A stretch of 64,000 nucleotides of DNA from WJMT01 sp964624145 (GTDB lineage: Bacteria; Acidobacteriota; Aminicenantia; Aminicenantales; Aminicenantaceae). The translations under genes were made by a program, and so were the position numbers. Positions 52,580 to 61,505 of the stretch are shown here, piece after piece (positions within the stretch are counted from its first letter, which is position 1; every line of letters begins with the position of its first letter). The stretch lies in NCBI GenBank assembly GCA_964624145.1, contig CAZUXT010000002.1, positions 1 through 64,000 of the forward strand, given 5' to 3'. The notes beneath the pieces are model-generated. The model was given only the letters and a program-made list of their open reading frames with translations. It ran no database searches and was not told the origin of the DNA.

Positions 52580-52586
52580 TCCTCAA

Positions 52587-54740
52587 TTATAATCTTTCCA
52601 CAGAGAGAACCTCACGGATTCCATTTATTTCTGTAATGGCTTTCTCTAGCTGTTCTATATTTGTAACAGCCAGGTGAAGATTTACTCTGGTTTTTTTGTC
52701 AGGGAAAGGCTCAACATTGGCTTTCTTTATATTTATCTTCAGGCTTGCTATTTTTGATGTTATTTTTGCAAGAACGCCGGGAGTGTCTATGGCCCTGATC
52801 AAAAGAGAGGCCTCGTAATCACCTTTGGCTGGCTTATCCCAGGATACCTCCACCATCCGCTGTGAGGGGAGGATTTCTTTTTTTACCAGGTGACACCTGA
52901 GCGAATGGACCGTAATTCCTTTTCCTGAGGTGATATAACCGGTTATGGGTTCCCCATGTACCGGAGAGCAGCATCTCGCTAATTTTATACTTGAGCTTTC
53001 TATGTCTTGAACTCTAATATCGGGCGCGGGTTTTTTAGTGACTTTTTTGACTGCTTTTTTTATGAGCGTCTCTTTACCTGATTTGAGCTCTCTGTCAGGG
53101 AATATCTTTTCTAATAATTTTTCGCTTAGAACGATCTTGCCTATTCCTATCATTTCGTAAAAATCTTTTAATGATTCTATATGAGGGTATGTCGCTTGTC
53201 TTACTTTCTTTAAAAGCTCTTTTCCTTTTAAAGGACTTTCTCTGGTTTTGTGCTTTTTGAGTTGTTTGTTCCAGAGCTTTTTTCCAAGAGAAATGTTTTT
53301 TATTTGCTCCTGTTTGTTAAGCCATCTCTTTATTTGATGTTGTGCTTTAGAAGTGAAAGCAAAATTAAGCCAGGCTCTTAAGGGTGTTTTTTTATCAGAG
53401 GTTGTGATTTCAACTATAGTGCCTGGCTCCAGGACCGTTTTTAAGGGAACCGTCCTTCTGTTTATTATGGCCTTATCCGCATGCAAGCCAATTTCCGAGT
53501 GGATTTTGAACGCGAAATCAAGGGCAGTAGCTCCCATGGGAAGGGTTATGACCTTTCCTTTTGGTGTAAAAACATAGACTTCTTCAGGGATCAGATTTGT
53601 CTTTAAGTCTTTTAGAAATTTCCTCGGGTCTTTTTGCTCTTTGTAAAGGTCGGCCATTTCTCTCAGCCATTGAAGCCTTTGGTCTTCTTTAACTATGGCC
53701 TTGGCGTCGGTCTCCTTGTATTTCCAATGAGCAGCGATGCCGTTTACTGCGACTTCGTGCATCTCGCGCGTTCTGATTTGTATTTCTATAGTTTGTTTTT
53801 TTTCTGTGAGAATGGTTGTGTGGAGGGCCTGATAGAGGTTTGGTTTTGGCATGGAGATGAAATCGTTAAAACGGGAAGGCAGATGGGTCCAGTTCTGATG
53901 GATGATACCCAGTGCCGCATAGCAGCTACTGGTGGTGTCTGTAATAAGTCTTAAGGCCATGAAGTCATAGACCTGATCGAATTTTATGCCCCGGCGCTTC
54001 ATCTTGCTGTAGACGCTGTAAGGTCTCTTAATTCTGGAAGACACATCAGCCGGGATGCTGTTTTTTTTCATCAGCTCAATAAGATCTCTTTCGATCTTTT
54101 TTAGGGAGCTTTCAGCGTCTTTTTTTTTGGTCTTTATCAGAGAGAGAATCCGGAAGTAGTTTTTTTGGTCAAAATACTGAAAAGAAAGGTCCTCAAGCTC
54201 TCCTTTTATTCGACCCATGCCGAGCCTGTTTGCGATAGGGGCATAGATTTCTATGGTTTCCTGGGCTATCTGCTTTTGTTTTTTATCAGAAAGATACTTT
54301 AAGGTCTTAAGATTGTGTATTCTGTCTGCCAGTTTGATAAAGATGACTCGAAGGTCGTCGGTCATGGCAAGAATTATTTTTCTGATCGTCTCTGCCCTGC
54401 TTGTCTCAGGAGAGGATTCTTCAACAAGGCTTATTTTTGTCACTCCTTCCACAAGATGGGCGATCTCTTTGCCAAAAAACTTTTTTATGTCCAGGGCGGT
54501 CACATCCGTATCTTCCAGAACATCATGCAGAAGCGCAGCAGCCAGTGTGGTGGGATCCAGTTTCATGTCCGCCAGAATATTGGCAACTTCCAGGGGGTGG
54601 CTGAGATAGGATTCTCCGGAAAGCCGGACCTGCCCTTTATGGGATTGAGCGGCAAAAACATAGGCTTTCTGCAGAGGGACCAGATCCTTTTCTCCATACC
54701 ATGCGGAGACTTTTTCCAGGATGTCGTTGAATCTAATCAT
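52587..54740 (-). CDS. rel: Bifunctional (p)ppGpp synthetase/hydrolase (RelA/SpoT homologue)
   Basis: A 717-residue stringent-response enzyme. The HD hydrolase domain is intact: SHPLEVANILADMKLD, ALLHDVLEDTDV (the HD pair). The synthetase domain follows with RPYSVYSKMKRRGIKFDQVYDF and FNDFISMPKPNLYQALHTT. Then a TGS domain (EVYVFTPKGKVITLPMGATA), a helical part with conserved Cys (ARCCSPVHGEPITGYITSG), and a C-terminal ACT domain. It is the last gene of the fmdB-waaF-gmhB-rel operon on the minus strand. Confidence 0.96.
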   Translation of the reverse strand: MIRFNDILEKVSAWYGEKDLVPLQKAYVFAAQSHKGQVRLSGESYLSHPLEVANILADMKLDPTTLAAALLHDVLEDTDVTALDIKKFFGKEIAHLVEGVTKISLVEESSPETSRAETIRKIILAMTDDLRVIFIKLADRIHNLKTLKYLSDKKQKQIAQETIEIYAPIANRLGMGRIKGELEDLSFQYFDQKNYFRILSLIKTKKKDAESSLKKIERDLIELMKKNSIPADVSSRIKRPYSVYSKMKRRGIKFDQVYDFMALRLITDTTSSCYAALGIIHQNWTHLPSRFNDFISMPKPNLYQALHTTILTEKKQTIEIQIRTREMHEVAVNGIAAHWKYKETDAKAIVKEDQRLQWLREMADLYKEQKDPRKFLKDLKTNLIPEEVYVFTPKGKVITLPMGATALDFAFKIHSEIGLHADKAIINRRTVPLKTVLEPGTIVEITTSDKKTPLRAWLNFAFTSKAQHQIKRWLNKQEQIKNISLGKKLWNKQLKKHKTRESPLKGKELLKKVRQATYPHIESLKDFYEMIGIGKIVLSEKLLEKIFPDRELKSGKETLIKKAVKKVTKKPAPDIRVQDIESSSIKLARCCSPVHGEPITGYITSGKGITVHSLRCHLVKKEILPSQRMVEVSWDKPAKGDYEASLLIRAIDTPGVLAKITSKIASLKINIKKANVEPFPDKKTRVNLHLAVTNIEQLEKAITEINGIREVLSVERL

Positions 54741-54766
54741 TTGTGTTTTATACAGGAGCTCAAAGA

Positions 54767-55354
54767 CTAAACCGCTGTTTCTTTTTCCTTCTTCTTTAAA
54801 ATCCAGTTTACAGCATCAAGCAAGTTTTTTGCAACAAAGCCAGGTTCGATTTTCATCTCTTTTAGCCGGGATCTTGCATGTTTTCCAAAGCCTGTGAGCA
54901 CAAGAACCGGGGTGGCTTTGATATTTATGCCCAGTAGAATATCTTCGACTTTATCACCTATGATGTAGGACTCGGGCAGGTCAATATCCAGTTCTTCAGC
55001 GGCTTTTAGAGCCATCCCGGGATGAGGTTTCCTGCAGAGGCATTCTTTACGATACTCCGGGATGGACGATTTCGAATAATGGGGGCAGTAATATACCTGA
55101 TCAATACGGGCGGATTTTTTTTGAAAAGCTTCTTTCATTCTCTCATGGATCTCATTGAGGACTTCCTCCTTTATAAGTCCTCTTCCCACTCCTGACTGAT
55201 TTGTAATCACCACGGCCAGGAAATCCGCTTTGTTGATTTTCATGACGGCCTCATAACTATAAGGATAGATTTTTATCCTTTCAAAGGAATCAGGATAGCC
55301 CACGTCTTCATTTATGGTGCCGTCTCTATCCAAAAATACCGCCCTTTTTTTCAT
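54767..55354 (-). CDS. gmhB: Heptose bisphosphate phosphatase
   Basis: A 195-residue HAD phosphatase for D-glycero-beta-D-manno-heptose 1,7-bisphosphate in LPS core synthesis. The HAD motif is FLDRDGTINEDVGY near residues 7-20, with VVITNQSGVGRG and the Cys zinc loop CPHYSKSSIPEYRKECLCRKP (key residues Cys, His, Cys, Cys). ATGA overlap with waaF. Cytoplasmic. Confidence 0.93.
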   Translation of the reverse strand: MKKRAVFLDRDGTINEDVGYPDSFERIKIYPYSYEAVMKINKADFLAVVITNQSGVGRGLIKEEVLNEIHERMKEAFQKKSARIDQVYYCPHYSKSSIPEYRKECLCRKPHPGMALKAAEELDIDLPESYIIGDKVEDILLGINIKATPVLVLTGFGKHARSRLKEMKIEPGFVAKNLLDAVNWILKKKEKETAV

Positions 55355-56358
55355 GACAGGAACCGCTCACATTCCGAGAAAACCTCTTCAGGGAGTATTT
55401 TGAGCATACACTGGTGTTCATAAGGGCAGGCTCTATAAGAGCACGGCCCGCACGGGACGTCTTTTTTGATAAGCGTATAAGGTGGTTGAAACGGCTGTGT
55501 GGCAGCAGGAACAGTGGGGCCGAACAAGGCAATAACAGGAGTACCGAGAGCGTTTGAGATATGCATGGGGCCTGAATCATTAGAAACCACTACATCAGCC
55601 AGGCTCATAATGGCAGCGAGCATTCTCAGAGATGTCTTACCGGCAAGATTTACGGGCTTTTTCTTCAGGGAGGCTGTGATAGCACGGGTAAGCTCTTTTT
55701 CTGCCTTGGAACCTATAATGAGCAGATTAAGAGGAGCCTTTTTTTGGAGCCTTTCCGCCAGGGACGCATAGTGGGATGCCGGCCATCTTTTTGCAGAGCC
55801 GAAATAAGCGCCCGGATTTAAAATGACGGTCTTTTTTTTGGGATCGATACCACAGGAACGGAGAAAATCACCTGCCAGGGTTTTTTCTTGTTCTGTTACG
55901 GAGAGCTGCAGTTTGGGGGGATAGGTCTTAAATCCGAGGCCGGAAAGGATGTTTTGATAATAAAGGACTTGATGGATTTGTTTTCTCGGATTTGTATAGG
56001 AAGCATACTCTGTGAGCAAAAGCTGCCTTCCGTCTCTTTTATATCCCCACCTTTTTGGGATACCGGCCATGGCGAACAGAAGAGCTGAGAGAAAAGAATT
56101 GGTAAGGAGAAGCCCGGCGTCAAAATCATATTTCTTCAGTTTCCTTGCGGCAGACCTGATTCCTGTCAGGTTGTTTTGGTCAGGTATGGTGACAAGCTCA
56201 TCCACAAATTCCAGGTTCAGGAAGACATCTTTCACCCAGTTTTTAGCAATGATGAAGATACCGGCGTCAGGGAAATTTGTTTTTAAACTTTTTATAGCGG
56301 GGATGGCGAGCACAGAATCCCCTATCCAATTTGGAACGCGAACCGCTATCCGCATCAT
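55351..56358 (-). CDS. waaF: LPS heptosyltransferase
   Basis: A 335-residue GT9 glycosyltransferase adding heptose to lipid A-core. It begins RIAVRVPNWIGDSVLAIPAI and has VVSNDSGPMHISNALGTPVIALFGPT, written in parts as SNDSGPMHISNALG and PVIALFGPT; the ending GPCSYRACPYEHQC is typical of heptosyltransferase II. It supports a lipopolysaccharide-bearing outer membrane. Two adjacent Met codons at the start are both possible; I keep the first. Confidence 0.93.
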   Translation of the reverse strand: MMRIAVRVPNWIGDSVLAIPAIKSLKTNFPDAGIFIIAKNWVKDVFLNLEFVDELVTIPDQNNLTGIRSAARKLKKYDFDAGLLLTNSFLSALLFAMAGIPKRWGYKRDGRQLLLTEYASYTNPRKQIHQVLYYQNILSGLGFKTYPPKLQLSVTEQEKTLAGDFLRSCGIDPKKKTVILNPGAYFGSAKRWPASHYASLAERLQKKAPLNLLIIGSKAEKELTRAITASLKKKPVNLAGKTSLRMLAAIMSLADVVVSNDSGPMHISNALGTPVIALFGPTVPAATQPFQPPYTLIKKDVPCGPCSYRACPYEHQCMLKILPEEVFSECERFLS

Positions 56359-56368
56359 ACTGACTGTA

Positions 56369-56653
56369 TTAGGTTTTTATCTGTTCTGTCTTCCTGTTAC
56401 TTGAAGGCTCTGTGCTGGTTGGGGTCTTTTTTTTGCGGTATCCAGAAGAGCGCGCTGGATGTAGATTTCCTTTATTCCCGGCATAGTCTGTTACATACCA
56501 GCCAGAACCCTTGAATTTGATGGCAGGGATCGATACCAATTTTTTTAAGGTTCCTCCACAGTAAGGGCATTTTTGAGGGCCTTGATCTCCTACCTTCTGT
56601 ATCTTTTCTATTGTTTTATGGCATTTTGAGCACTCATATTCGTATAAAGGCAT
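56369..56653 (-). CDS. FmdB-family zinc-ribbon protein
   Basis: A 94-residue protein starting PLYEYECSKCHKTIEKIQKV with a four-Cys zinc ribbon (CSKC and CPYCGG), then AIKFKGSGWYVTDYAGNKG. This is the FmdB putative regulatory family; the role is unknown. The ATG at 56651-56653 is chosen because GGAG lies nine bases before it; an upstream TTG is less likely. First gene of the operon that continues to rel. Confidence 0.9.
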   Translation of the reverse strand: MPLYEYECSKCHKTIEKIQKVGDQGPQKCPYCGGTLKKLVSIPAIKFKGSGWYVTDYAGNKGNLHPARSSGYRKKKTPTSTEPSSNRKTEQIKT

Positions 56654-56688
56654 CGTTATCTCCAAAAATCAAAAAATCATTTTAACAA

Positions 56689-56717
56689 ATAATGCAGAGA
56701 GTGTACAGTGAAAACAA
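56689..56717 (-). promoter_or_regulatory. Weak candidate promoter of fmdB-waaF-gmhB-rel
   Basis: On the minus strand TTGTTT (56712-56717), a 17-base spacer and CATTAT (56689-56694) lie about 40 bases before the fmdB ATG. The match is modest. Confidence 0.35.
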
Positions 56718-56814
56718 TTTACGCAGAGCAAAAACAATTTCCGGTTTTCTGTTTCCCACTCTCTGGCGGTATTGATTTTTTTTAAGAATCTTAATACACT
56801 TGAGAGGAGATAAA

Positions 56815-58248
56815 ATGAAAAGAAATGTATCAGTATTCCTTCTTCTTTTTATTCTCGCGCTCAACCCTTTACGGGCGCAGGGAGACAGAAAGCCTGTATG
56901 GGTAGGACAGTTTTACAGCGCGAGTCCTCAGAAGCTGTCACAACAGATCGAACAATGGTTGGCCGAAGCTGACTATAGGCCTCAGTACGGATATCAACTC
57001 AAGGCTCTCATTGTCCCGCATGCCGGATATATGTATTCAGGGAAGGTCGCAGCCCATGCCTACAAGCAAGTGCTGGGACAGGAATTCGATGCGGTTGTCA
57101 TTATTGGACCAAGCCATCATTTCGGTTTTAGAGGGTGTTCTATCTACCGGAAGGGAGGGTATGTTTCCCCTCTGGGGACTGTGCCTGTGGATCAAGCCTT
57201 GTCCAGGGAATTGTCAAGAGCTACAGGATTTGGATTTATTCCCGAGGCTCATGCGAAAGAGCACTCCGTAGAAGTGCAGATTCCGTTTATACAACGCACC
57301 ATTCCCGATACGAAAATAATCCCTGTTGTCATGGGAGTCCCTTCAAGGGAGCTGATTGACAGATTGGCGAAAGGGATTATGGATATCGCCTCGAAGAGCA
57401 GGATTATTGTCATTGTTTCTACGGACATGTCACATTATCTATCCAAAGAGCAGGCAAACAAAAAGGACAAAAACACAATCGATTTGATCGTTTCCAAAGA
57501 CATCAAAGATCTGGAAAACAGGATTTTGGATAGAGAGAACATCCTGTGCGGAGGTGCCGGGGTCGTCACGTCTCTTCAATACGCTATGGGTTTGGGAGAA
57601 ACTCTTGTGGATTTCCTCTGTTATGACGATTCCTCTTCAGCAGGCGGACCGGAATCTCAGGTTGTTGGTTATATGTCCGCAGCTGTGTATGCAAAAAAAG
57701 AGGCGGACGAATTTGTCCTGTCTCAGAGAGAGAAAGATGAGCTTTTAAGGATAGGCCGGACCGCCATACAGAGTTATGTGAAAGAAAAGAGGATAGTCTG
57801 TCCTGAACCTCACAGCTCCCAGCTGTATGTTAAGAGGGGTGCCTTTGTGACATTGAGAAAGAGCGGGAGGCTTAGAGGGTGTATAGGATTCATAGAACCT
57901 GTTGGGCCTCTCTATAAAACCGTTGCCCAGGCTGCTGTCTATGCAGCGTGCAGAGATGCGAGATTCCCACCTCTGGCCCCTTCAGAACTAGCAGGTTTGG
58001 AGATGGAGATATCCGTGTTGACAGTTCCCAGAAAAATTGATGATATTTCAGAGATTGAAGTCGGCAGGCATGGCCTCATCATAGCAAAAGGCCCGAGAGA
58101 AGGGCTTTTATTGCCTCAGGTCGCCACAGAGAACAAATGGTCCAAGACGGAGTTTCTTGAGCAGACATGCCTGAAGGCAGGGCTTCCGAAAGACACATGG
58201 AAGACGGACGTGGATATCTATATCTTTGAAGCCAGTGTTTTTCATTGA
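56815..58248 (+). CDS. Exported Memo-AMMECR1 fusion protein (AmmeMemoRadiSam A and B)
   Basis: A 477-residue protein with a Sec signal (residues 1-22, ending LRA-QGD). Residues 25-280 are the Memo domain (AmmeMemoRadiSam protein B): ALIVPHAGYMYSGKVAAHAY, IGPSHHFGFRG, AHAKEHSVEVQIPF and STDMSHYL, with the His/Asp/Cys set expected at the metal site. Residues 300-477 are the AMMECR1 domain (protein A): YVKRGAFVTLRKSGRLRGCIG and ARFPPLAPSEL. In most genomes A, B and a radical SAM protein are separate or neighbouring; here A and B are one exported chain and no radical SAM gene is nearby. GAGGAG precedes the ATG. Confidence 0.9.
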   Translation: MKRNVSVFLLLFILALNPLRAQGDRKPVWVGQFYSASPQKLSQQIEQWLAEADYRPQYGYQLKALIVPHAGYMYSGKVAAHAYKQVLGQEFDAVVIIGPSHHFGFRGCSIYRKGGYVSPLGTVPVDQALSRELSRATGFGFIPEAHAKEHSVEVQIPFIQRTIPDTKIIPVVMGVPSRELIDRLAKGIMDIASKSRIIVIVSTDMSHYLSKEQANKKDKNTIDLIVSKDIKDLENRILDRENILCGGAGVVTSLQYAMGLGETLVDFLCYDDSSSAGGPESQVVGYMSAAVYAKKEADEFVLSQREKDELLRIGRTAIQSYVKEKRIVCPEPHSSQLYVKRGAFVTLRKSGRLRGCIGFIEPVGPLYKTVAQAAVYAACRDARFPPLAPSELAGLEMEISVLTVPRKIDDISEIEVGRHGLIIAKGPREGLLLPQVATENKWSKTEFLEQTCLKAGLPKDTWKTDVDIYIFEASVFH

Positions 58249-58330
58249 TTAAAAATTGGGATGCACAGGGTTGACTTTTTTTGCAATTTGGTTAAGAATC
58301 TAAAGGGAACTAGATTAAGGTATAAGGACA

Positions 58331-58465
58331 ATGAAAAACATTTTTAAATCATTTTTCACACTTCTTCTTGCATCATCAGCGTTTTTTATTGGTTTTTATT
58401 TGGGAAAGGAAAAGATCATATCTAAAATACCTGACTTCCAGGAAGAGATAGAGGATAAAGGTTGA
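58331..58465 (+). CDS. Small single-helix membrane protein
   Basis: A 44-residue open frame (MKNIFKSFFTLLLASSAFFI then a short charged tail ending EIEDKG). It has one hydrophobic helix (about residues 8-27) followed by GKEKIISKIPDFQEE. AAGGA lies six bases before the ATG. It fills an otherwise empty stretch between the Memo-AMMECR1 gene and the next membrane protein. Function unknown; a real gene is suggested by the ribosome site and membrane-protein composition. Confidence 0.55.
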   Translation: MKNIFKSFFTLLLASSAFFIGFYLGKEKIISKIPDFQEEIEDKG

Positions 58466-58531
58466 TTTAAGTCCATGCGGGCTTGGTCTCAATAAGGCCT
58501 GGCTTTTCAATCAATAAAAAAAGAGAACAAA

Positions 58532-58873
58532 ATGAATATTGTTTTGTTAGGGGTAGTCATAATATTTGTCGTATTTATGGTTATTTTGATTGCAAATCCC
58601 AAAATCTCTTGCTTTGGCAAAAAAATCAAATCTCCTTTTTATCCCCTTTTGAGGAAAAAGAAAAAGTCGTCGGGAAGCAAAAAGAAGAAAATCGACGATT
58701 ACGGGTTCTCTTTAGTCGATGAGGAGTCAAGGAGGAGGTCAAGAATAACTGAGCTTGAACCAAGGAAAAGTCAAAGGCCGCAAAAGAGCGCTGAGATAGA
58801 CGACTATGGATTTTCGCTTTCTGATGATAGGAAAAAAGTCAGCACCGTAGAAACAAAGGGTGAAAAGAAATAA
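58532..58873 (+). CDS. Membrane protein with duplicated IDDYGFSL motif
   Basis: A 113-residue protein. Residues 4-21 are one hydrophobic helix, followed by a highly basic stretch (KKKKSSGSKKKK). IDDYGFSL then occurs twice, at residues 54-61 and 89-96, in otherwise disordered, charged sequence. The repeat distance is 35 residues. Short tandem motifs of this kind often dock a partner protein; the partner is unknown. It is followed after 14 bases by the lipoprotein gene. Confidence 0.7.
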   Translation: MNIVLLGVVIIFVVFMVILIANPKISCFGKKIKSPFYPLLRKKKKSSGSKKKKIDDYGFSLVDEESRRRSRITELEPRKSQRPQKSAEIDDYGFSLSDDRKKVSTVETKGEKK

Positions 58874-58887
58874 GTGAAACCAGGAGA

Positions 58888-59580
58888 TTGTGCTTACAGA
58901 AAGTCCGTATTATTTTCTTGTGTATAGGTCTGGTTTTTTCCTTTAGTTGCAGGTCTTCGCATGTTTTGCTTTCTCCCTATCCTGATCTCATAGAGACCAT
59001 AGAAGGATTTGCTTCGCTAAGGATCACAGGAGAGGAAGGATATTCCAGGTCAAAGTTTTCTTTTTTTTTCAGTATCCCAGATAAAGGGAAGATAGAAGCC
59101 TTTGATTTTTTAGGCCGGACGGTCTATCAGATTATCATAGATAAGGAAAGGGCTTTCCTTGTAGTCCCTTCAAAGAAAATATACTGGGAAAGCACCGAAG
59201 AGCGCATCATTGATACATTCATTGGAGCCAAACTGACTCTGTCCGAGGTCATTTGTTTCCTCATCGGGGAGTGGGATTATTTGAGAGAAAAAGGGGAGTA
59301 TAATAGTCAAGATCCATGGATCATCAAAAAGGATAATGAGGGGAAAGTCATTGAAGGAAGAAAGCAAGATATGAGTTTTACGGTCAGTGAATATATTGAG
59401 GACACCGGTCTTATCCGCAGCCTTGATTTTGAAAACCGGTTTCAAAAGGGGACACTGAAAGTTCTTGGGATTGATTTCAACAGCCCGGTGAAAAAAAGTC
59501 ACTTTTCATTGTCTTTTATTAAAGGCTTCGAAGAAAAATCCTGGGAGGAAATACGAAAAATAGTTAATAATGAGAATTAA
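58888..59580 (+). CDS. Lipoprotein, LolB/DUF4292-like
   Basis: A 230-residue lipoprotein: lipobox FSFSC, then a beta-rich body with SLRITGEEGYSRSKFSFFFS, GKIEAFDFLGRTVYQIIIDK and a late KVLGIDFNSPV. The layout of antiparallel strands with a hydrophobic interior resembles LolB/DUF4292 outer-membrane lipoproteins. The start is a TTG (58888) with AGGAG unusually close before it; no better start is open because an in-frame stop lies at 58861. Its last 11 bases overlap ispE, so they are coupled. Confidence 0.7.
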   Translation: MCLQKVRIIFLCIGLVFSFSCRSSHVLLSPYPDLIETIEGFASLRITGEEGYSRSKFSFFFSIPDKGKIEAFDFLGRTVYQIIIDKERAFLVVPSKKIYWESTEERIIDTFIGAKLTLSEVICFLIGEWDYLREKGEYNSQDPWIIKKDNEGKVIEGRKQDMSFTVSEYIEDTGLIRSLDFENRFQKGTLKVLGIDFNSPVKKSHFSLSFIKGFEEKSWEEIRKIVNNEN

Positions 59581-60426
59581 CGCATTTGCTAAAATCAACC
59601 TCGGTTTAGAAGTGTTGAAAAAGAGAGATGATGGTTATCACGACATCAGAACTCTTTTCCAGAGCATTTCTCTCCATGATGAAATAGAGATAGAGCTCTC
59701 TTCTTCAGGGCCTATTGCTCTCAAGGGGCCGGACAGATCTATCTCTTGGGGGAGAGATAATCTTGTGTATAAAGCCGCTTATATCATGAAAGAGCAGGCC
59801 ATGACTGATAAAGGGATAAATATCCATGTGGTCAAAAATATTCCAGCAGGAGCCGGCCTGGGTGGCGGAAGCAGTAACGCAGCAGTCACTCTGTTGACGC
59901 TCAACAAAATGCTCGGTTTGAACCTGAAGAAGGAAGAATTGATGGAGTTTGGGCGAGGGCTTGGAGCGGACGTCCCTTATTTCATGGAAGGGGGCTTATG
60001 CGTTGGCGCAGGCAGAGGAGATGAAATTTCGGTCATTGATGACCTCCCCAGATTTTACTGTGTGTTGGTTTTGGAAGGCACCCCGATTTCAACAAAATTG
60101 GTTTATACCAGCTTTCCTAAGAGCTTGACTTCAAAAGACAAAGACAGTAAAATTATCGAGTTTCTGAATACCAGAGGATTAGGCGGATTAGAGAACGATT
60201 TAGAAGAGACTGTTTTTCACTTATATCCCCAGATCAAGGAAGTTAAAAGCCATATCAGTAAAACAGGTGCGGTGCTGTCATTGGTAAGCGGCACGGGATC
60301 AGTCGTATTTGGGCTTTTTGAACGAAAGGATAAAGCAGAAGCTGCGTTGGAGAGTGTTAAAAAAGTTTATTCTGGGGTGCTGGCGGAAACATTGGATAGA
60401 GAAGAGTATTGGAGTCGTTTAGCGCA

Positions 60427-60436
<10 letters not shown>
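59570..60436 (+). CDS. ispE: 4-(cytidine 5'-diphospho)-2-C-methyl-D-erythritol kinase
   Basis: A 288-residue GHMP kinase of the MEP isoprenoid pathway. It starts RINAFAKINLGLEVLKKRDDGYH and has the ATP loop NIPAGAGLGGGSSNAAVTL and SGTGSVVFGLF. Cytoplasmic. The coding sequence overlaps the lipoprotein gene at its start and runs 10 bases into the tRNA-Gln gene at its end: the TAG stop is tRNA bases 8-10. The order ispE, tRNA-Gln, prs, rplY, pth is conserved in several groups. Confidence 0.96.
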
Positions 60437-60501
<65 letters not shown>

Positions 60502-60562
60502 TGTTTTGGTATTTTATTTATTCATAAGAGAGAGTGAAAAATTATTTGAAAAGGAAGAGAAC

Positions 60563-61492
60563 ATGAAGATTTTTACGGGTTCATCTAATCCTATCTTAGC
60601 GGAAGAAATTGCATCTTATCTTAAAATGGACCTTGGAAAATCAGTTCTTGAGCAGTTTAGTGACGGAGAGATCCATTTTTATATTGACGAGAATGTCCGC
60701 GGAGAAGATGTTTTCGTCATTCAAACCGGAGCCCAGGAGACGAGTTTTCATTTGATGCAGCTTTTTATAATGATTGATGCTTTGAAAAGGGCATCAGCTG
60801 AAAGGATAACCGCTGTTATTCCGTATTACAGTTATGCCCGACAGGACTGGAAAGACCGTCCACGTGTACCCATTTCTGCCAGGCTGGTGGCGGATTTAAT
60901 CGAGGCATCGGGAGCGAACCGTGTTCTGACTATGGATCTTCACTCCCCTCAAATTCAAGGATTTTTTTCCGTACCTGTGGATAACCTTGTTGCGAGAGTT
61001 GTTTTGGAAAAATATTTTAAAAGCCTTGATTTGAAAAACCTAACGATAATATCCCCGGATGCCGGAGGAGTCGGACGGGCCAGATGGTTTGCCAAACGAA
61101 TGAATGCCTCATTAGGGATCATTGATAAACGAAGACCCGCTCCGAATATTGCAAAGGTTCTTCATGTTATAGGGGATGTCAAAGGACGAGATGTCATCAT
61201 TCTGGATGACATGGTTGATACAGGAGGAACCCTGGTCCAAAGCGTGGAGGCTCTTATTAAAGAAGGAGCGAGGAAAGTTTTTGCTGCCTGCACCCATCCG
61301 GTGCTTTCTGGAAAGGCAATCGAAAGGATAAATGAATCAGAATTAAAACAGTTGGTGGTAACCAATACCATCCCACTTGACGGAAAGAAGAAAGAATCTG
61401 ATAAGATTAAGGTTTTATCCGTAGCGGAACTTTTTGGTGAGGCGATTCGCAGAATTCATAAAGGAGAATCTGTGAGTTCTTTATTTGAATAA
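60563..61492 (+). CDS. prs: Ribose-phosphate pyrophosphokinase (PRPP synthase)
   Basis: A 309-residue enzyme making PRPP from ribose 5-phosphate and ATP. It has DGEIHFYIDENVRGEDVFVIQ, DLHSPQIQGFFSVPVDNL, and the PRPP loop DDMVDTGGTLVQS. The ATG at 60563 is preferred; a TTG-started extension upstream runs out of the tRNA and lacks a ribosome site, whereas AAGGAAGAG precedes the ATG. PRPP feeds purines (compare guaA here), pyrimidines, His and NAD. Confidence 0.96.
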   Translation: MKIFTGSSNPILAEEIASYLKMDLGKSVLEQFSDGEIHFYIDENVRGEDVFVIQTGAQETSFHLMQLFIMIDALKRASAERITAVIPYYSYARQDWKDRPRVPISARLVADLIEASGANRVLTMDLHSPQIQGFFSVPVDNLVARVVLEKYFKSLDLKNLTIISPDAGGVGRARWFAKRMNASLGIIDKRRPAPNIAKVLHVIGDVKGRDVIILDDMVDTGGTLVQSVEALIKEGARKVFAACTHPVLSGKAIERINESELKQLVVTNTIPLDGKKKESDKIKVLSVAELFGEAIRRIHKGESVSSLFE

Positions 61493-61505
61493 GGAGAAAT
61501 ATGCC

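Noticed and set aside
56772..56800. Plus-strand TTGATT-N17-TACACT before the Memo-AMMECR1 gene
   Set aside because: The predicted transcription start would fall inside the ribosome site, so this promoter would make an almost leaderless RNA.
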